A stretch of DNA of 64,000 bases, from contig CP058931.1 of NCBI GenBank assembly GCA_024760505.1, positions 1,436,001-1,500,000 of the forward strand. The letters are read 5' to 3'. This DNA is from Nitrospira sp. GTDB lineage: Bacteria; Nitrospirota; Nitrospiria; Nitrospirales; UBA8639. Below are positions 35,299-45,025 of this stretch, in pieces (the stretch's first letter is position 1; every line of letters starts with the position of its first letter). The notes beneath the pieces were generated by a model, which searched no databases, had not been told where the DNA came from, and saw nothing but the letters and a program-made list of their open reading frames with translations. Position numbers and translations under genes: made by a program.

Positions 35299-35818
35299 TC
35301 TTTCTTTTTTAACTGCACTAATTGAAAAATATTCAGAAGGGCAGGTCTCCGCGTAAAGCGTTTTGTACGCACCTACCAACTAGATGGATCGGCCTCACAT
35401 ATCCTTTGCTTCTCGGATTAGGAGAGGGGCTTTCCTGTTTTGGTGAGTGAAGCGCTGGTCGATTTCCAGACCGTGAAAAGCCGGTTCATCCGTCCCTGTC
35501 GCGCCAATCGATCTGTCAGGGACCATTCATTTAAAAAAGAATCGGGATTTAATTTTCTGTCCCAATGATCTGAGATGTTGGCCGCGCGTTTCAGCGGGCA
35601 TGATTTTCTCTCCCCAATGGCACCAAGATGTGAGAACCCGAAAGGCCCATGAGTTGGGTCTAACACATTATTGCTTATTGCAACACCAAACGTTAATTAA
35701 AGTATTAGGCTTGATCGGAATGGGACACATTATTAATTACAGGAATTTTCGTCTCGGCGATTGTGTAATCGGGATGTTCCCGATGCCTCCTCGCCTGTAA
35801 GACTGTTGTTGAATCCAT
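35299..35818. other. upstream region of the carbon-uptake operon
   Basis: No gene I can support. The last 170 bp are AT-rich relative to the surroundings and hold a direct repeat ACACATTATT (near 35662 and 35725) and TTAATTAA. This is the likely promoter region for dabB. Many such operons have a LysR regulator nearby; none is seen here. Confidence 0.4.
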
Positions 35819-37513
35819 ATGACCACAGCAGTATTCATTCCTCTCCTTCCGCTGCTGGCCGCCATGCTGATTGGTTGGCAGGGTAAACGTCTGGCGTCTC
35901 GCGTGGCGTTGATCGGGATCGTCGCCACCGCCGGGTCCAGCGTTTTCTCGTTTCTGACCCTGTACCACGTCAGTACCGAAGGCCCGTTTCAACTCACCTT
36001 CTGGTCGTGGGGGCACGGAGCCTCGCCTTCTCTGACATTCGGGATGTTGGTCGACCGGCTGACGGCCGTGATGATGGTGCTCATCTCCAGTGTCAGTACG
36101 GTCATTCATCTATATTCCCGACGCTATTTACAGGGTGATGCGGGGTACCAGCGGTTTTTCGGTTTACTCGGGTTGATGACCTTCACCATCCTCTCCTTGG
36201 TCGCCAGCGCCAATTTTCTGATGTTGTTTTTGTTCTGGCAACTCCTGAGCTGGGTGTTGTATCTCCTGTTGGCCTTCAATTTTTCTTATCCCGCGTCATA
36301 TGAGTATGCGCGAAAAACGTTATTGGTTCATCGAATCGGGGATATCGGTTTTCTCTGTGGCCTCCTGCTTATTTATCAGTATTTCGGCACGTTCGAATTT
36401 GCGGCCGTGTTTCAACTGGCGGCTATAGATCCTCCTATGATCCGGTTGTGGTCCGGGTTTCCCTTTGAAATCAGCATCGTTCCGGTCATCGGACTGCTGA
36501 TTTTCGTCGGGGCGATGGCCAAATCCGCGCAATTTCCATTGCACGTCTGGCTCCCGGACACGATGGACTCCCCGACGCCGGTCTCCGCCCTCATGCATGC
36601 CGGGATCATCAACGCCGGTGGGTTCCTGCTGAACCGGTTGGCCCCATTCTACGCCCTGTCTCCCTCGACTCTCCATCTGGTGTTCATCGTGGGAGTCTGC
36701 ACTGTTCTGCTCGGAGCCTCGATGATGTTGGTTCAGAATGACATTAAGAAAACTCTGGGTTTTTCCACCATGGGACAGATGGGGTACATGATCATGGAAT
36801 GTGGGCTGGGGGCCTTTGCCCTGGCCATCTTCCACCTCATTGCCCATGGATTCTTCAAGGCCACCCTCTTTCTGGCTTCGGGAAGTATCATTCAGGCCGC
36901 CCGACACGAACCGAAATTTCCACCGACCTCCGGTCATCGACCGACCAGGCTGCCGACCACGTTAACCTGGACAACCGGGCTGAGCGTGACGCTGCTTATG
37001 CCGTTGTTTATTCTTTTGGTGGCCCATGGCGTGTTGGACGTGCCTCTTCGAGATGATCACGGGGCGGTGATCTTTCTCTTTTTCGGATGGGTAACGGCCT
37101 CCCAGGCGATTTTCAGCCTTTATCGCCTGCAGGCCGTGGCTTCCTGGAAGGTTGCCGGTGCAATGATCGCGACGTTGTTTTTTATCGGATTCATCTATTT
37201 ATGGGCGGGTGAATCCTTCACGCATTTTCTTTATCCGGAGCCGGGCGTGGCCAATGGGTTTTTCGAGGCCGCGGCCTTCCCGCCCCAGGTATTCGATGCG
37301 CTGATCATTATGTCCACGCTGGTGGTGCTGTTCGGTTGGCTGATTATGTATACCACCGCCCGTGGACAAAAAATTCTCAACCCTCATTGGGTGCTCTCGA
37401 TACGGCAGACCGGTTGGGTTTTGCTCATCAACCGGTGTTATGTGGATGGACTGTATAAAAAACTGGGTGCTGCCCTGCTCCGCTTGGCGGAGAAAGTGGC
37501 CTACCGGTATTAG
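35819..37513 (+). CDS. dabB: DabB: proton-conducting membrane subunit of the DAB inorganic carbon transporter
   Basis: A 564-residue polytopic protein of the NuoL/MrpA (Proton_antipo_M) family, with about 14 predicted spans. Marks: DRLTAVMMVLISSVSTVIHLYSRRYL, the conserved WLPDTMDSPTPVSALMHAGIINAGGFLL block and QNDIKKTLGFSTMGQMGYMI with the key Lys residues. In DAB systems DabB is thought to couple ion flow to CO2 capture by DabA. It lacks other complex I genes around it, and dabA lies downstream, which separates it from true NuoL. A 10-bp gap leads to the next membrane gene. Confidence 0.9.
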   Translation: MTTAVFIPLLPLLAAMLIGWQGKRLASRVALIGIVATAGSSVFSFLTLYHVSTEGPFQLTFWSWGHGASPSLTFGMLVDRLTAVMMVLISSVSTVIHLYSRRYLQGDAGYQRFFGLLGLMTFTILSLVASANFLMLFLFWQLLSWVLYLLLAFNFSYPASYEYARKTLLVHRIGDIGFLCGLLLIYQYFGTFEFAAVFQLAAIDPPMIRLWSGFPFEISIVPVIGLLIFVGAMAKSAQFPLHVWLPDTMDSPTPVSALMHAGIINAGGFLLNRLAPFYALSPSTLHLVFIVGVCTVLLGASMMLVQNDIKKTLGFSTMGQMGYMIMECGLGAFALAIFHLIAHGFFKATLFLASGSIIQAARHEPKFPPTSGHRPTRLPTTLTWTTGLSVTLLMPLFILLVAHGVLDVPLRDDHGAVIFLFFGWVTASQAIFSLYRLQAVASWKVAGAMIATLFFIGFIYLWAGESFTHFLYPEPGVANGFFEAAAFPPQVFDALIIMSTLVVLFGWLIMYTTARGQKILNPHWVLSIRQTGWVLLINRCYVDGLYKKLGAALLRLAEKVAYRY

Positions 37514-37523
37514 CTTTGGTCAG

Positions 37524-38768
37524 ATGAGCATGTCTCCTAAAAATAACCACTATCTGCTCCTCTCTGCCGTTCCGGGTCTTCTGATGCCAGAAAATACCAC
37601 GGGGCGAAACGGGTCTTCGGCTTTGTGGGGGATCGGAATAGCTACCATTTTGGTGGCCGCCGGAGTCCTCGGCTTGCTCGGATGGAACACGGCATCCGAT
37701 CCCTCTTTCAGTTTCCTGGCCGCCGCTATTCTGCTTGCCTGTTTCTGCGGAATCTTTGGTCAAAAAGGCTCCACAGGAGGCTCCGGTGACGTGGCGCCCA
37801 TCATTCTGCTGGGCGGACTGGGCCTGGGGGGAGTGATTAATGTGGAGCCGGTTAACCGGCTATTCCTGATCGGCCTTCTCGGGTATGCCGGCTTTTTTCT
37901 GGCCCGGCACATGGCCGCATCGCTTCAAAAGAGCCTGGCCCTGGTGCATGTGTCGTTAGCCATGATGCTCGGTGTCCTGGCGGTCTTCATGGAGGAACGC
38001 GTTCCCATTGTTGGGGGGCTGTTTCTGTTGATCACCTTTTTGCCGCTGGTTCCTTTTCATCTGCCATTTTTGGCTATCGTCCGGTCTTCCCGGGAATCGC
38101 TCGCCGGTGTCTGGGTCGTGGTCTGGCTGGCTTCGGGGCTGTCCCGGCTCAAGGATCTGGAAGGCCTGCTCCCTTTGGATGGGATGGAGGTTATCCCGGT
38201 GCTTGCGCTGGGGAGCGCCCTCTATACTTCCCTGAAAGCCATGGGACACCGTCTTCCTCGTGAGGGCATTGCCTATGCCACCATCACCCTCCTCGCATTA
38301 CTGTGGGGATTGATCGGTGAGTTGACCCACATTGCCGTCTGGGGAATTCCTTTCGGGATCGCGGTCGCGTTGTTGATGAGTGCGATGTTGTGTTCGTATG
38401 CCTTTTTATCCGAACGATACGGGACACATAATCTGACCACGCTGCAAGGGTTGGGTTCGGGGTTGCCGCGTTTTCGCGGGGTCTTTACGTTCCTAATCTC
38501 TCTCATCATGCTGTTACCGGTGCTGCCGATGGTTGGCGGGTTCAGAACCCTCCCGCCCGACGTTTCCGGGTCACACGCCCTGCTTCCGGTTTGGTTGTTG
38601 GTGTTTACGGTGTGGCTCTCAATCAGTTGGGTCTTTACCACGCTGCTGCATCGGACCGCGTTCGGAAAGCCCCGATCCGATGTTCCCGATTGGGATTTAT
38701 CGTTTTATGAACTGTGGACGCTATTTCTGTTGATGGGCATGGCAGGTTTGCTTGGAATACTGGCTTAA
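37524..38768 (+). CDS. polytopic membrane protein, degenerate antiporter-like subunit between dabB and dabA
   Basis: A 414-residue protein of about 11-12 hydrophobic segments. I recognise no exact family. Its plan recalls a worn NuoM/NuoN antiporter subunit: FLPLVPFHLPFLAIVRSS sits where such proteins have PFHxWLPDAH, and REGIAYATITLLALLWGLIGE where they have the K-R-x-LAYSS helix, but the ion-channel Lys/Glu pattern is reduced. The gene starts 10 bp after dabB and ends 42 bp before dabA, so it is surely co-transcribed; a structural part of the bicarbonate/CO2 complex is likely. The frame extends upstream into dabB, but ATG 37524 is the sensible start. Confidence 0.75.
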   Translation: MSMSPKNNHYLLLSAVPGLLMPENTTGRNGSSALWGIGIATILVAAGVLGLLGWNTASDPSFSFLAAAILLACFCGIFGQKGSTGGSGDVAPIILLGGLGLGGVINVEPVNRLFLIGLLGYAGFFLARHMAASLQKSLALVHVSLAMMLGVLAVFMEERVPIVGGLFLLITFLPLVPFHLPFLAIVRSSRESLAGVWVVVWLASGLSRLKDLEGLLPLDGMEVIPVLALGSALYTSLKAMGHRLPREGIAYATITLLALLWGLIGELTHIAVWGIPFGIAVALLMSAMLCSYAFLSERYGTHNLTTLQGLGSGLPRFRGVFTFLISLIMLLPVLPMVGGFRTLPPDVSGSHALLPVWLLVFTVWLSISWVFTTLLHRTAFGKPRSDVPDWDLSFYELWTLFLLMGMAGLLGILA

Positions 38769-38810
38769 CCTTGTTGAACGGATGATGCAACACACCAGAG
38801 GATGCAGAAG

Positions 38811-41800
38811 ATGACGGTTGCTACGGCGCAGGAAGTGCAGTCATTTAAGGACATCGAACGCATTGAGGTCAGATCGCTGATTCATTTGGCGGGGGAATCG
38901 ATTTCTCAGTTCTGGCCCATGCAGACCTTCATTCATCACAATCCCCTGCATGGCCTGGAACATTTGCATATCCACGAGGCGATTGCGCAGGCCGGAACTT
39001 TTTTGGGAGGGCGGGGCTATTTATCCAATCGGGAATTCCGTGACCTGTACCGGCAGGGCCGGATCTTGGAAGACGCGATCACCGATGCGGTCGGGCCATT
39101 CGCCGGGAATCATTTTGTCACGATCGGCACCCGGAACATTTCCCACCTCGAAATTTTGCGGACGCTCCTGATTCATGGGACCGGCACAGTGCCTACTGAT
39201 GTCAGGGATGCGGTGTTTCTCAAGGCGTGTGAAGACCCACATGTGACGGCGTTATTCACCGGCCTTCAGTCCCGTGGCACCCATCGGGACGCTCACCTGT
39301 CATTGCGTCAACAGGCAGATCAGGCGCGACAGAATCTGGCGACACAACAGACGCTGGCCGCATGGTGCGATCACATGTGTGAAACCTCCATTCAGGAGGA
39401 GATCAATCAGGAACTCATCAAATGGTGTGCGGGGTTTCTGGATCAGGGGCACGCTCCCTGGCCGATGCCCATGCGTGAAAAAACGTTTTATGGCGGTTGG
39501 AAGATCCTGGCTCAGCAGGATGGCGCCGGATTCTTGCAGGGCATCCCGGATTGGAAACGCAAGCTTCAACAACTGCCGGACCGATCGGAAGATGCCGTGT
39601 TGGCTTGCCTCCAGGCCTTGGGGCTTCCTCAGAGTGTCTGGAGCGACGTGTTTACCCTGCATTTGGCCCAGCTGCCGGGATGGACCGGATTTCTGAAGTG
39701 GCGGGCCGATCAGGTTGACCATGAATGGCAGAATGCCTTTCCTATCGATCTCGTTCAATATCTGGCGGTTCGTCTTTTTTACGAGCGAGAGTTGGTTCAT
39801 GTGATTTGCCAGGATCGACTCGGAATACCAGGAACTTATCCGGCCATCGTGTCTTCCATGGAACATTTCCCATTCGGGTACGGGCTGTATCAGGCGTTCC
39901 ATACCGGAAGGCTCAATCCGGGATTGTTTCCCGCCTTGGACGAAACTTTGTTCTCCACGACCCCGCTTCCATTGCAAACACTTGATGCCTTGGGACGGGA
40001 AGCGGACGCCAAATGGGTAACGCTTCAGCAGAAGGTCACGGCCAAGGGACATGCGTTGATGCTTCGTCATCTGGCTGGCTCCCTGGAACTTTCGCTGAAG
40101 GACGTGGCGGAATGTCCGCCTGACATCCATGATACGTTATTGGATTGGATAACCAATTTTCCAGACTCCACGCATGGGCCCCTCTGGCTACAGGCGTTCG
40201 AGACGAGTTATTTGAAAGGCTTCGTCAAAACCCTATCCCCCAATTTGGCCATCGTGTATGAAAGTGACGCCCAGCAGGAAACAACCGGGGCGGCTAGACC
40301 CCCGGCCCAGGCCATGTTTTGTATTGATGTGCGCTCCGAAGGGTTCCGGCGGCATCTTGAAGAGGTGGGGGGAAATGAAACGTTTGGATTCGCAGGGTTT
40401 TTCGGCATTCCCATCTGCTATCAGGGATTCGGCAGTGAACAGGAAACGGATCAGTGTCCGGTCCTGCTCAAACCCAAACACCGGGTCAGGGAAATTCCCC
40501 GGGCCTATCAGGGGAAAGCGGCTGAACGATTTCTCGAACGTCAGAATCTGGCCAAAACCGGACATGCCCTGCTTCATGATTTGAAAGAAAATGTGATTAC
40601 CCCGTATGTGATGGTCGAGGCGATCGGTTGGTTTTTCGGACTGAGACTTTTCGGCCAGACCGTCGCGCCTGCCTGGTACCGGACTCTGACCGACTGGTGG
40701 AAGGAATGGTTTGCGATTCCGATTGGTACCACGTTAACCGTGGACAAATTGTCCCGGGAGGAGGCGGAAGAGATGGTGGCCTCCGAACATCGATCGGCTA
40801 TTTATCGTCTCATGATCGAACGATACGGCCGTCTGGGTTTGGTCATTTCGCATGATCAGGTGGATCGACTTCGGAAACAGGCCTTGTATCAGCTTGAAAT
40901 GGACAGCACGGAGGAAGAGTCTCTGTACCGGTTGTTAGGATGGAATGCCGTCAGCCATGAGGAGTTTCTTGCCGAGTTACGAAAAGACTATGGAATTCAT
41001 CACCGGGCTGTCAGTCGACGAATGAACCGGATCACCCAGGGAGGCTTTACCACCAATGAACAGGCCTATTTTGTGGAGACCGCCTTGCGGATTATCGGGT
41101 TTACCACAGGCTTTGCCAGGCTGGTGTTGATTTGCGCCCATGGGAGTGAATCGGAAAACAATCCCTATGAGTCGGCTCTGGACTGCGGGGCTTGCGGCGG
41201 CAATGAGGGCATCTCGAACGCGCGGGCTTTTGCGGCCATGGCCAATAAGCCTCATGTTCGGGAGCTTCTCGCCCAGAAGGACATCCATATCCCCCCGGAC
41301 ACCCATTTTCTCCCGGGGCAACACAACACCACCACCGACGAAGTGGAATTGTACGATTTGGAGGACGTGCCCGCCACTCACCGGAAAGACCTCCTGCGCC
41401 TTCAACACGATCTGGAGGAAGCGGGACGCCGGAACAGTCAGGAACGATTGAGCCGCCTTCCTGACGCAAATGGCACTCCGTCGTTGTCGAGAAGTTCTGA
41501 CCTGGCCAAACGACGAAGTTTTGACTGGTCACAAGTGAGGCCCGAATGGGGTTTGTCGAGACACTCAGCGTTCATCATTGGTCGGCGGATATTGACGAGG
41601 GGCGTAAACCTGGAAGGGCGAACCTTTTTGCATTCCTATGATTACCTGCAGGACCCCACGGGGAGATATTTGGAAATTATCATGACGGCGCCCCTGATTG
41701 TCGGTAACTGGATCAATATGGAACATTATTTTTCAACGGTGGATCCCGAGGTATACGGATCCGGGAGCAAGGTGTACCATAACGTCGTCGGCCGGTTCGG

Positions 41801-42062
41801 GGTGATGTATGGGTCACAAAGTGACTTGCGCATCGGGTTGCCCTTGCAGACCGTTTATGATGGCCCTAAGCCCTATCATGAACCCATGCGACTCTTTGCT
41901 ATCATTGAGGCCCCTTTGGAGCACATTTCCAGCATCATTGCGAGGCAGGATCTCTTGCAGAAATTAATCGGAAAACAGTGGATCAACCTGGTGGCCCTCG
42001 ATCCGGTCACCATGGAATTCTTTCTGTACCATTCATCCGACGATTGGCGGATCATTCATTAA
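38811..42062 (+). CDS. dabA: DabA (DUF2309): carbonic-anhydrase-like subunit of the DAB inorganic carbon transporter
   Basis: About 1083 residues, the large form of DUF2309. DabA is a cytoplasmic, membrane-associated beta-carbonic-anhydrase-like enzyme that hydrates CO2 one way, driven through DabB. Zinc ligands known from Halothiobacillus DabA (Cys, Asp, His, Cys) are all here: CIDVR gives C504 and D506, LICAHGS gives H777, and DCGACGG gives C792; the 15-residue spacing between His and second Cys is as in the characterised protein. The N-terminal FIHHNPLHGLEHL block is a family hallmark. ATG 38802 is also in frame, but AGAGG is better spaced for 38811. Confidence 0.93.
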   Translation: MTVATAQEVQSFKDIERIEVRSLIHLAGESISQFWPMQTFIHHNPLHGLEHLHIHEAIAQAGTFLGGRGYLSNREFRDLYRQGRILEDAITDAVGPFAGNHFVTIGTRNISHLEILRTLLIHGTGTVPTDVRDAVFLKACEDPHVTALFTGLQSRGTHRDAHLSLRQQADQARQNLATQQTLAAWCDHMCETSIQEEINQELIKWCAGFLDQGHAPWPMPMREKTFYGGWKILAQQDGAGFLQGIPDWKRKLQQLPDRSEDAVLACLQALGLPQSVWSDVFTLHLAQLPGWTGFLKWRADQVDHEWQNAFPIDLVQYLAVRLFYERELVHVICQDRLGIPGTYPAIVSSMEHFPFGYGLYQAFHTGRLNPGLFPALDETLFSTTPLPLQTLDALGREADAKWVTLQQKVTAKGHALMLRHLAGSLELSLKDVAECPPDIHDTLLDWITNFPDSTHGPLWLQAFETSYLKGFVKTLSPNLAIVYESDAQQETTGAARPPAQAMFCIDVRSEGFRRHLEEVGGNETFGFAGFFGIPICYQGFGSEQETDQCPVLLKPKHRVREIPRAYQGKAAERFLERQNLAKTGHALLHDLKENVITPYVMVEAIGWFFGLRLFGQTVAPAWYRTLTDWWKEWFAIPIGTTLTVDKLSREEAEEMVASEHRSAIYRLMIERYGRLGLVISHDQVDRLRKQALYQLEMDSTEEESLYRLLGWNAVSHEEFLAELRKDYGIHHRAVSRRMNRITQGGFTTNEQAYFVETALRIIGFTTGFARLVLICAHGSESENNPYESALDCGACGGNEGISNARAFAAMANKPHVRELLAQKDIHIPPDTHFLPGQHNTTTDEVELYDLEDVPATHRKDLLRLQHDLEEAGRRNSQERLSRLPDANGTPSLSRSSDLAKRRSFDWSQVRPEWGLSRHSAFIIGRRILTRGVNLEGRTFLHSYDYLQDPTGRYLEIIMTAPLIVGNWINMEHYFSTVDPEVYGSGSKVYHNVVGRFGVMYGSQSDLRIGLPLQTVYDGPKPYHEPMRLFAIIEAPLEHISSIIARQDLLQKLIGKQWINLVALDPVTMEFFLYHSSDDWRIIH

Positions 42063-42089
42063 TTCCATTTCGAGGAGGCATGCGACGTC

Positions 42090-42422
42090 ATGAGCATCAG
42101 GCTGTACCCCATGAAAGAGATTAAAATCGTTCTTGAAGGAGAACATATCCGTTTTGTCACCGATGTCCTGGATCGAATCAAGGCCAGCGGGTATACCGTC
42201 TTCAGTAATATTTCGGGAAAGGGGCATAGCGGATATCATGAGGGCCACCTCATGTTTAATGATACGAGCAGTTTGCAAATGGTCCTGACCGTGGTTCCCG
42301 AGGATAAGCTGGAGGCCATCCTCTCGGCACTGAAGCCCTTCCTCGAACGGCATTCAGGAAGCGTATTTGTCCTGGATGCCAGTGTTTTGAGGCCCGATCA
42401 TTTTCTTTCTACCGATACCTAA
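42090..42422 (+). CDS. PII-like protein of the carbon-uptake operon
   Basis: A 110-residue protein with a PII-like ferredoxin fold: KEIKIVLEGEHIRFVTDVLDRIKASGYTVF, a T-loop-like ISGKGHSGYHEG, then LQMVLTVVPEDKLEAILSAL. It lacks the uridylylation Tyr context of classical GlnB. GAGGAGG lies 11 bases before ATG and the gene follows dabA by 27 bp. PII-like proteins accompany several bicarbonate transporters (SbtB, CutP-like), where they sense nucleotides or bicarbonate. A role in gating the DAB complex is inference. Confidence 0.8.
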   Translation: MSIRLYPMKEIKIVLEGEHIRFVTDVLDRIKASGYTVFSNISGKGHSGYHEGHLMFNDTSSLQMVLTVVPEDKLEAILSALKPFLERHSGSVFVLDASVLRPDHFLSTDT

Positions 42423-43097
42423 TCCGCTATTTGATACGTATTGGGAACGCAGATTGAGTGCGAGATCCTCTCGGGGGGACAAAATAAAAGACGACAATGA
42501 ATGTTGTTGGCTTGAAAGGATTGAGAAAAGAGATTGTCCCGCCTTTGTCCTGCCATTCCTCATTTGCAGGGCACAAAGCAAGTCGTGGGAGAAGTTAGAA
42601 ATTTCAAGGAGATAAAATTCATGTTATTTATGCCAGGATTTTTTCTCAAAAAATTCCCATAATCGTTCACCCACCCATTCCAATACTCGACATTCTGTCA
42701 TACCGTTTTTTTCCTATCAACATTGTAGTTGAAGGGTTCTGGGGTTCCTTCCCTCTCGTCTGGAAACCTGGACAAATACTTCTTTCTCTCCACGCTTCGT
42801 TTCTTCATTTTCCTTTTTAACTAAATTAGGTTTTTCCATTAAACCTGGGCTCACGGCTGATCTGAGAGTTGGAACAATTTCCTACCCCCCCTGATCATCC
42901 GGTAATTCGGTCAGGTAGAACGCTAGTGGTGTGAAGCGGCTCCGGGGACAGAATGAGCTTGTCTAAGGATTGGACGGAATGTGTTGGTTCCTTGCCCATA
43001 AGCGGAAGTAGAGTAAGAGGAATAAGGAAATAAAATAGGGAGAGCAGTCCCCTTGGTAAATTTCGGACCCTTTTTGTGCGTAAAAAAAGCCAGAGAG
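42423..43097. other. interval after the carbon-uptake operon
   Basis: No gene seen on either strand; open frames are short, overlapping and without ribosome sites. Several T-rich stretches (42640-42840) lie here. No convincing GC-rich terminator stem was found after the PII-like gene. Confidence 0.4.
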
Positions 43098-43748
43098 ATG
43101 CCAAAAATGAAAAACATACTTCTCCTCTGTGTGAGTTGGATTTTTCTATTCATCGGCGGGTGTAATTTTGAGGATCCCTATACCCTGAACCGTTTGGGCA
43201 AAGAACAACCAGGTTCCACTTCGGGGAAAGTGTCAATGACCATTGATCGACAGAAAAGGCCACAGAGCGTCTATGATTTCACCCTTTTTGATATCTCGAC
43301 CCAGCCGGTGTCCCTTGAACGATTTCAGGGTAATGTTCTTCTTATGGTGAATACGGCCAGTCGCTGCGGATATACAGCACAGTTGAGGGACTTACAGACA
43401 CTCTACCGTCAGTATCAATCTCAGGGCTTGGAAGTGTTGGCCTTCCCTTCCAACGATTTTGGGGGACAGGAGCTCGAGACCAATGAAGAGATTGCCCTCT
43501 TCGCCACCACACAATTCGGGGTCGACTTTCCTTTGTTTGCCAAGACCCGTGTGCGAGGAAGTGATCAGCACCCTCTCTTTGCCTATTTAACGACCCAAGG
43601 CCCTGCCGATAAACAAGTCCGCTACAATTTCGAAAAGTTCCTCGTAGATCGGACCGGCAAGGTTATTGCCCGGTATTCTTCCGATGTTGTTCCCCTTTCC
43701 GAAGAAATCCGTGCGGACATCGAACGGGCTTTGGCCTTTTCGGCTTGA
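43098..43748 (+). CDS. glutathione-peroxidase-family lipoprotein with altered active site
   Basis: A 216-residue thiol peroxidase. Lipoprotein signal ILLLCVSWIFLFIGGC. The peroxidatic Cys is in VNTASRCGYTAQL. The family segment FPSNQFGGQE is FPSNDFGGQE here (Gln to Asp), and the later WNF is YNF (Trp to Tyr), so two of the four usual catalytic-tetrad residues differ; Cys and Asn are kept. NEEIALFATTQFGVDFPLFAK and FEKFLVDRTGKVIARY are typical. It would act in the periplasm. ATG 43098 follows AGAGAG. Confidence 0.85.
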   Translation: MPKMKNILLLCVSWIFLFIGGCNFEDPYTLNRLGKEQPGSTSGKVSMTIDRQKRPQSVYDFTLFDISTQPVSLERFQGNVLLMVNTASRCGYTAQLRDLQTLYRQYQSQGLEVLAFPSNDFGGQELETNEEIALFATTQFGVDFPLFAKTRVRGSDQHPLFAYLTTQGPADKQVRYNFEKFLVDRTGKVIARYSSDVVPLSEEIRADIERALAFSA

Positions 43749-43920
43749 AGTGGCTGGAGTGAGCCCGGTAATCGTGGCACCCTTTTCCTCTTTGATATTT
43801 CCTTCTGTCAGTATTTGAAATTCACTGGAGAGCCACCTTATTGCTGATTAGAGGTGACCCGTCAGGGTAAAATGGAAAGTGAGGGTGGTCATCGACCGGA
43901 TCTTTTTTTGCAGGACACCT

Positions 43921-44787
43921 ATGAAAGATTTGGGTTTCCTCCATCGGTCATATTGGCGGGGGTTGTTCAGAATTCTGCTTTTGTGCCCCTTGCTGGTTTC
44001 CTGTAACACTCTCCACATCACGTATTCGACGGCTGATTGGATCCTCTTATGGAAACTGGATAGGTATTTTGCTCTGTCTGCCTCTCAAGAAAACTATTTG
44101 GATCTCCAGGTCAAGGCATTCCATGTCTGGCATCGACACCATCAACTTCCCCAGTACGCCCAATTTCTCGCTCAAATAGATGAATTTTCGAAAAATGAAC
44201 TGAGTCAGGCAGAGCTGGAGAACATCTTTGCGTCGGTTGAATATTTTCGTGTTCATCTTGCCAGGCGAGCCTCTCCCCCGGGTGCGGAATTTTTAGCCAC
44301 TGGCACGCCTGCCCAAATACGTCATTTCGAAGAAATGTTGGATCAAGACTATCGACGGCTTGTGTCCGAAATCGGAGACGACCCGGAGGTGCGTTTGGAT
44401 ACACGCGTGGCAACCACATCGGAAACCCTGACCACATGGGTGGGAGAGTTGTCGGTGGACCAAGAGACATATATTCGTGAGAGAATGAGGAAAATCCCCG
44501 ATACCAGGGATATGTGGCTGGCCCATCGCAAAAGCCGGCAGGAAAAATTGCTTGAACTTCTTCGTTCCGCTCATGATCCTTTTAGCTTGGAACAAGGTCT
44601 CTTTCAGTGGCTGGCCGACTCCAAGACCGGTGCTACTGAGGAATATCTCGTGGTCTCAAGGGAATGGCGTGAAGGAGTTCAACGGGCAGTCTTGGACATT
44701 GACCGGATTCTGACTCGGGATCAGCGGGCACATTTCTCCAGGAAGCTGCAAGGGTTGATCCACGATATACATGGATTGATCGGGTAG
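43921..44787 (+). CDS. DUF6279-family lipoprotein
   Basis: A 288-residue protein with lipoprotein signal RILLLCPLLVSC. The start of the mature protein, CNTLHITYSTADWILLWKLDRYF, and the WHRHHQLPQYAQFL segment match DUF6279 lipoproteins of unknown role. The rest is helical, with a basic charged run ERMRKIPDTRDMWLAHRKSRQEKL. ATG 43921 puts the signal at the N terminus. It is a single-gene unit. Confidence 0.75.
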   Translation: MKDLGFLHRSYWRGLFRILLLCPLLVSCNTLHITYSTADWILLWKLDRYFALSASQENYLDLQVKAFHVWHRHHQLPQYAQFLAQIDEFSKNELSQAELENIFASVEYFRVHLARRASPPGAEFLATGTPAQIRHFEEMLDQDYRRLVSEIGDDPEVRLDTRVATTSETLTTWVGELSVDQETYIRERMRKIPDTRDMWLAHRKSRQEKLLELLRSAHDPFSLEQGLFQWLADSKTGATEEYLVVSREWREGVQRAVLDIDRILTRDQRAHFSRKLQGLIHDIHGLIG

Positions 44788-44911
44788 GCAACATCAAACA
44801 ATTTTGTGGTTGATTGACCAGCCCGCCCGCAAGTCATGAATGATTTTTTTGAAATTGAGTGAGCCAGTGGCGTTGAGATATTCCAGCCACAGAGGGTCTT
44901 TCGAGCAACGT

Positions 44912-45019
44912 ATGGCTCCCATGTGGTACAAAATTCTTCTCACAGTTTTGGGCTGTCTTCTCCTCGGTGAAATGGTGATTATCCTATGGGCATCTTGGGC
45001 CATTTTGACCTTTGAATAA
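44912..45019 (+). CDS. possible 35-residue membrane peptide
   Basis: A short frame (begins MAPMWYKILLTVLG, ends ILTFE) that is one hydrophobic span of about 25 residues. It ends 6 bp before the DUF427 gene and could be its upstream partner. No strong ribosome site is visible, and a frame on the other strand covers the same DNA, so this is tentative. Confidence 0.3.
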   Translation: MAPMWYKILLTVLGCLLLGEMVIILWASWAILTFE

Positions 45020-45025
45020 CCATAT

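Noticed and set aside
35418..35666. 82-residue minus-strand frame upstream of dabB
   Set aside because: No ribosome site, no family resemblance, and it sits in the probable promoter region; a LysR regulator gene was sought and not found.
44794..45003. 69-residue minus-strand frame opposite the small membrane peptide
   Set aside because: Composition is protein-like but there is no ribosome site and it clashes with the plus-strand frame; neither is firm.
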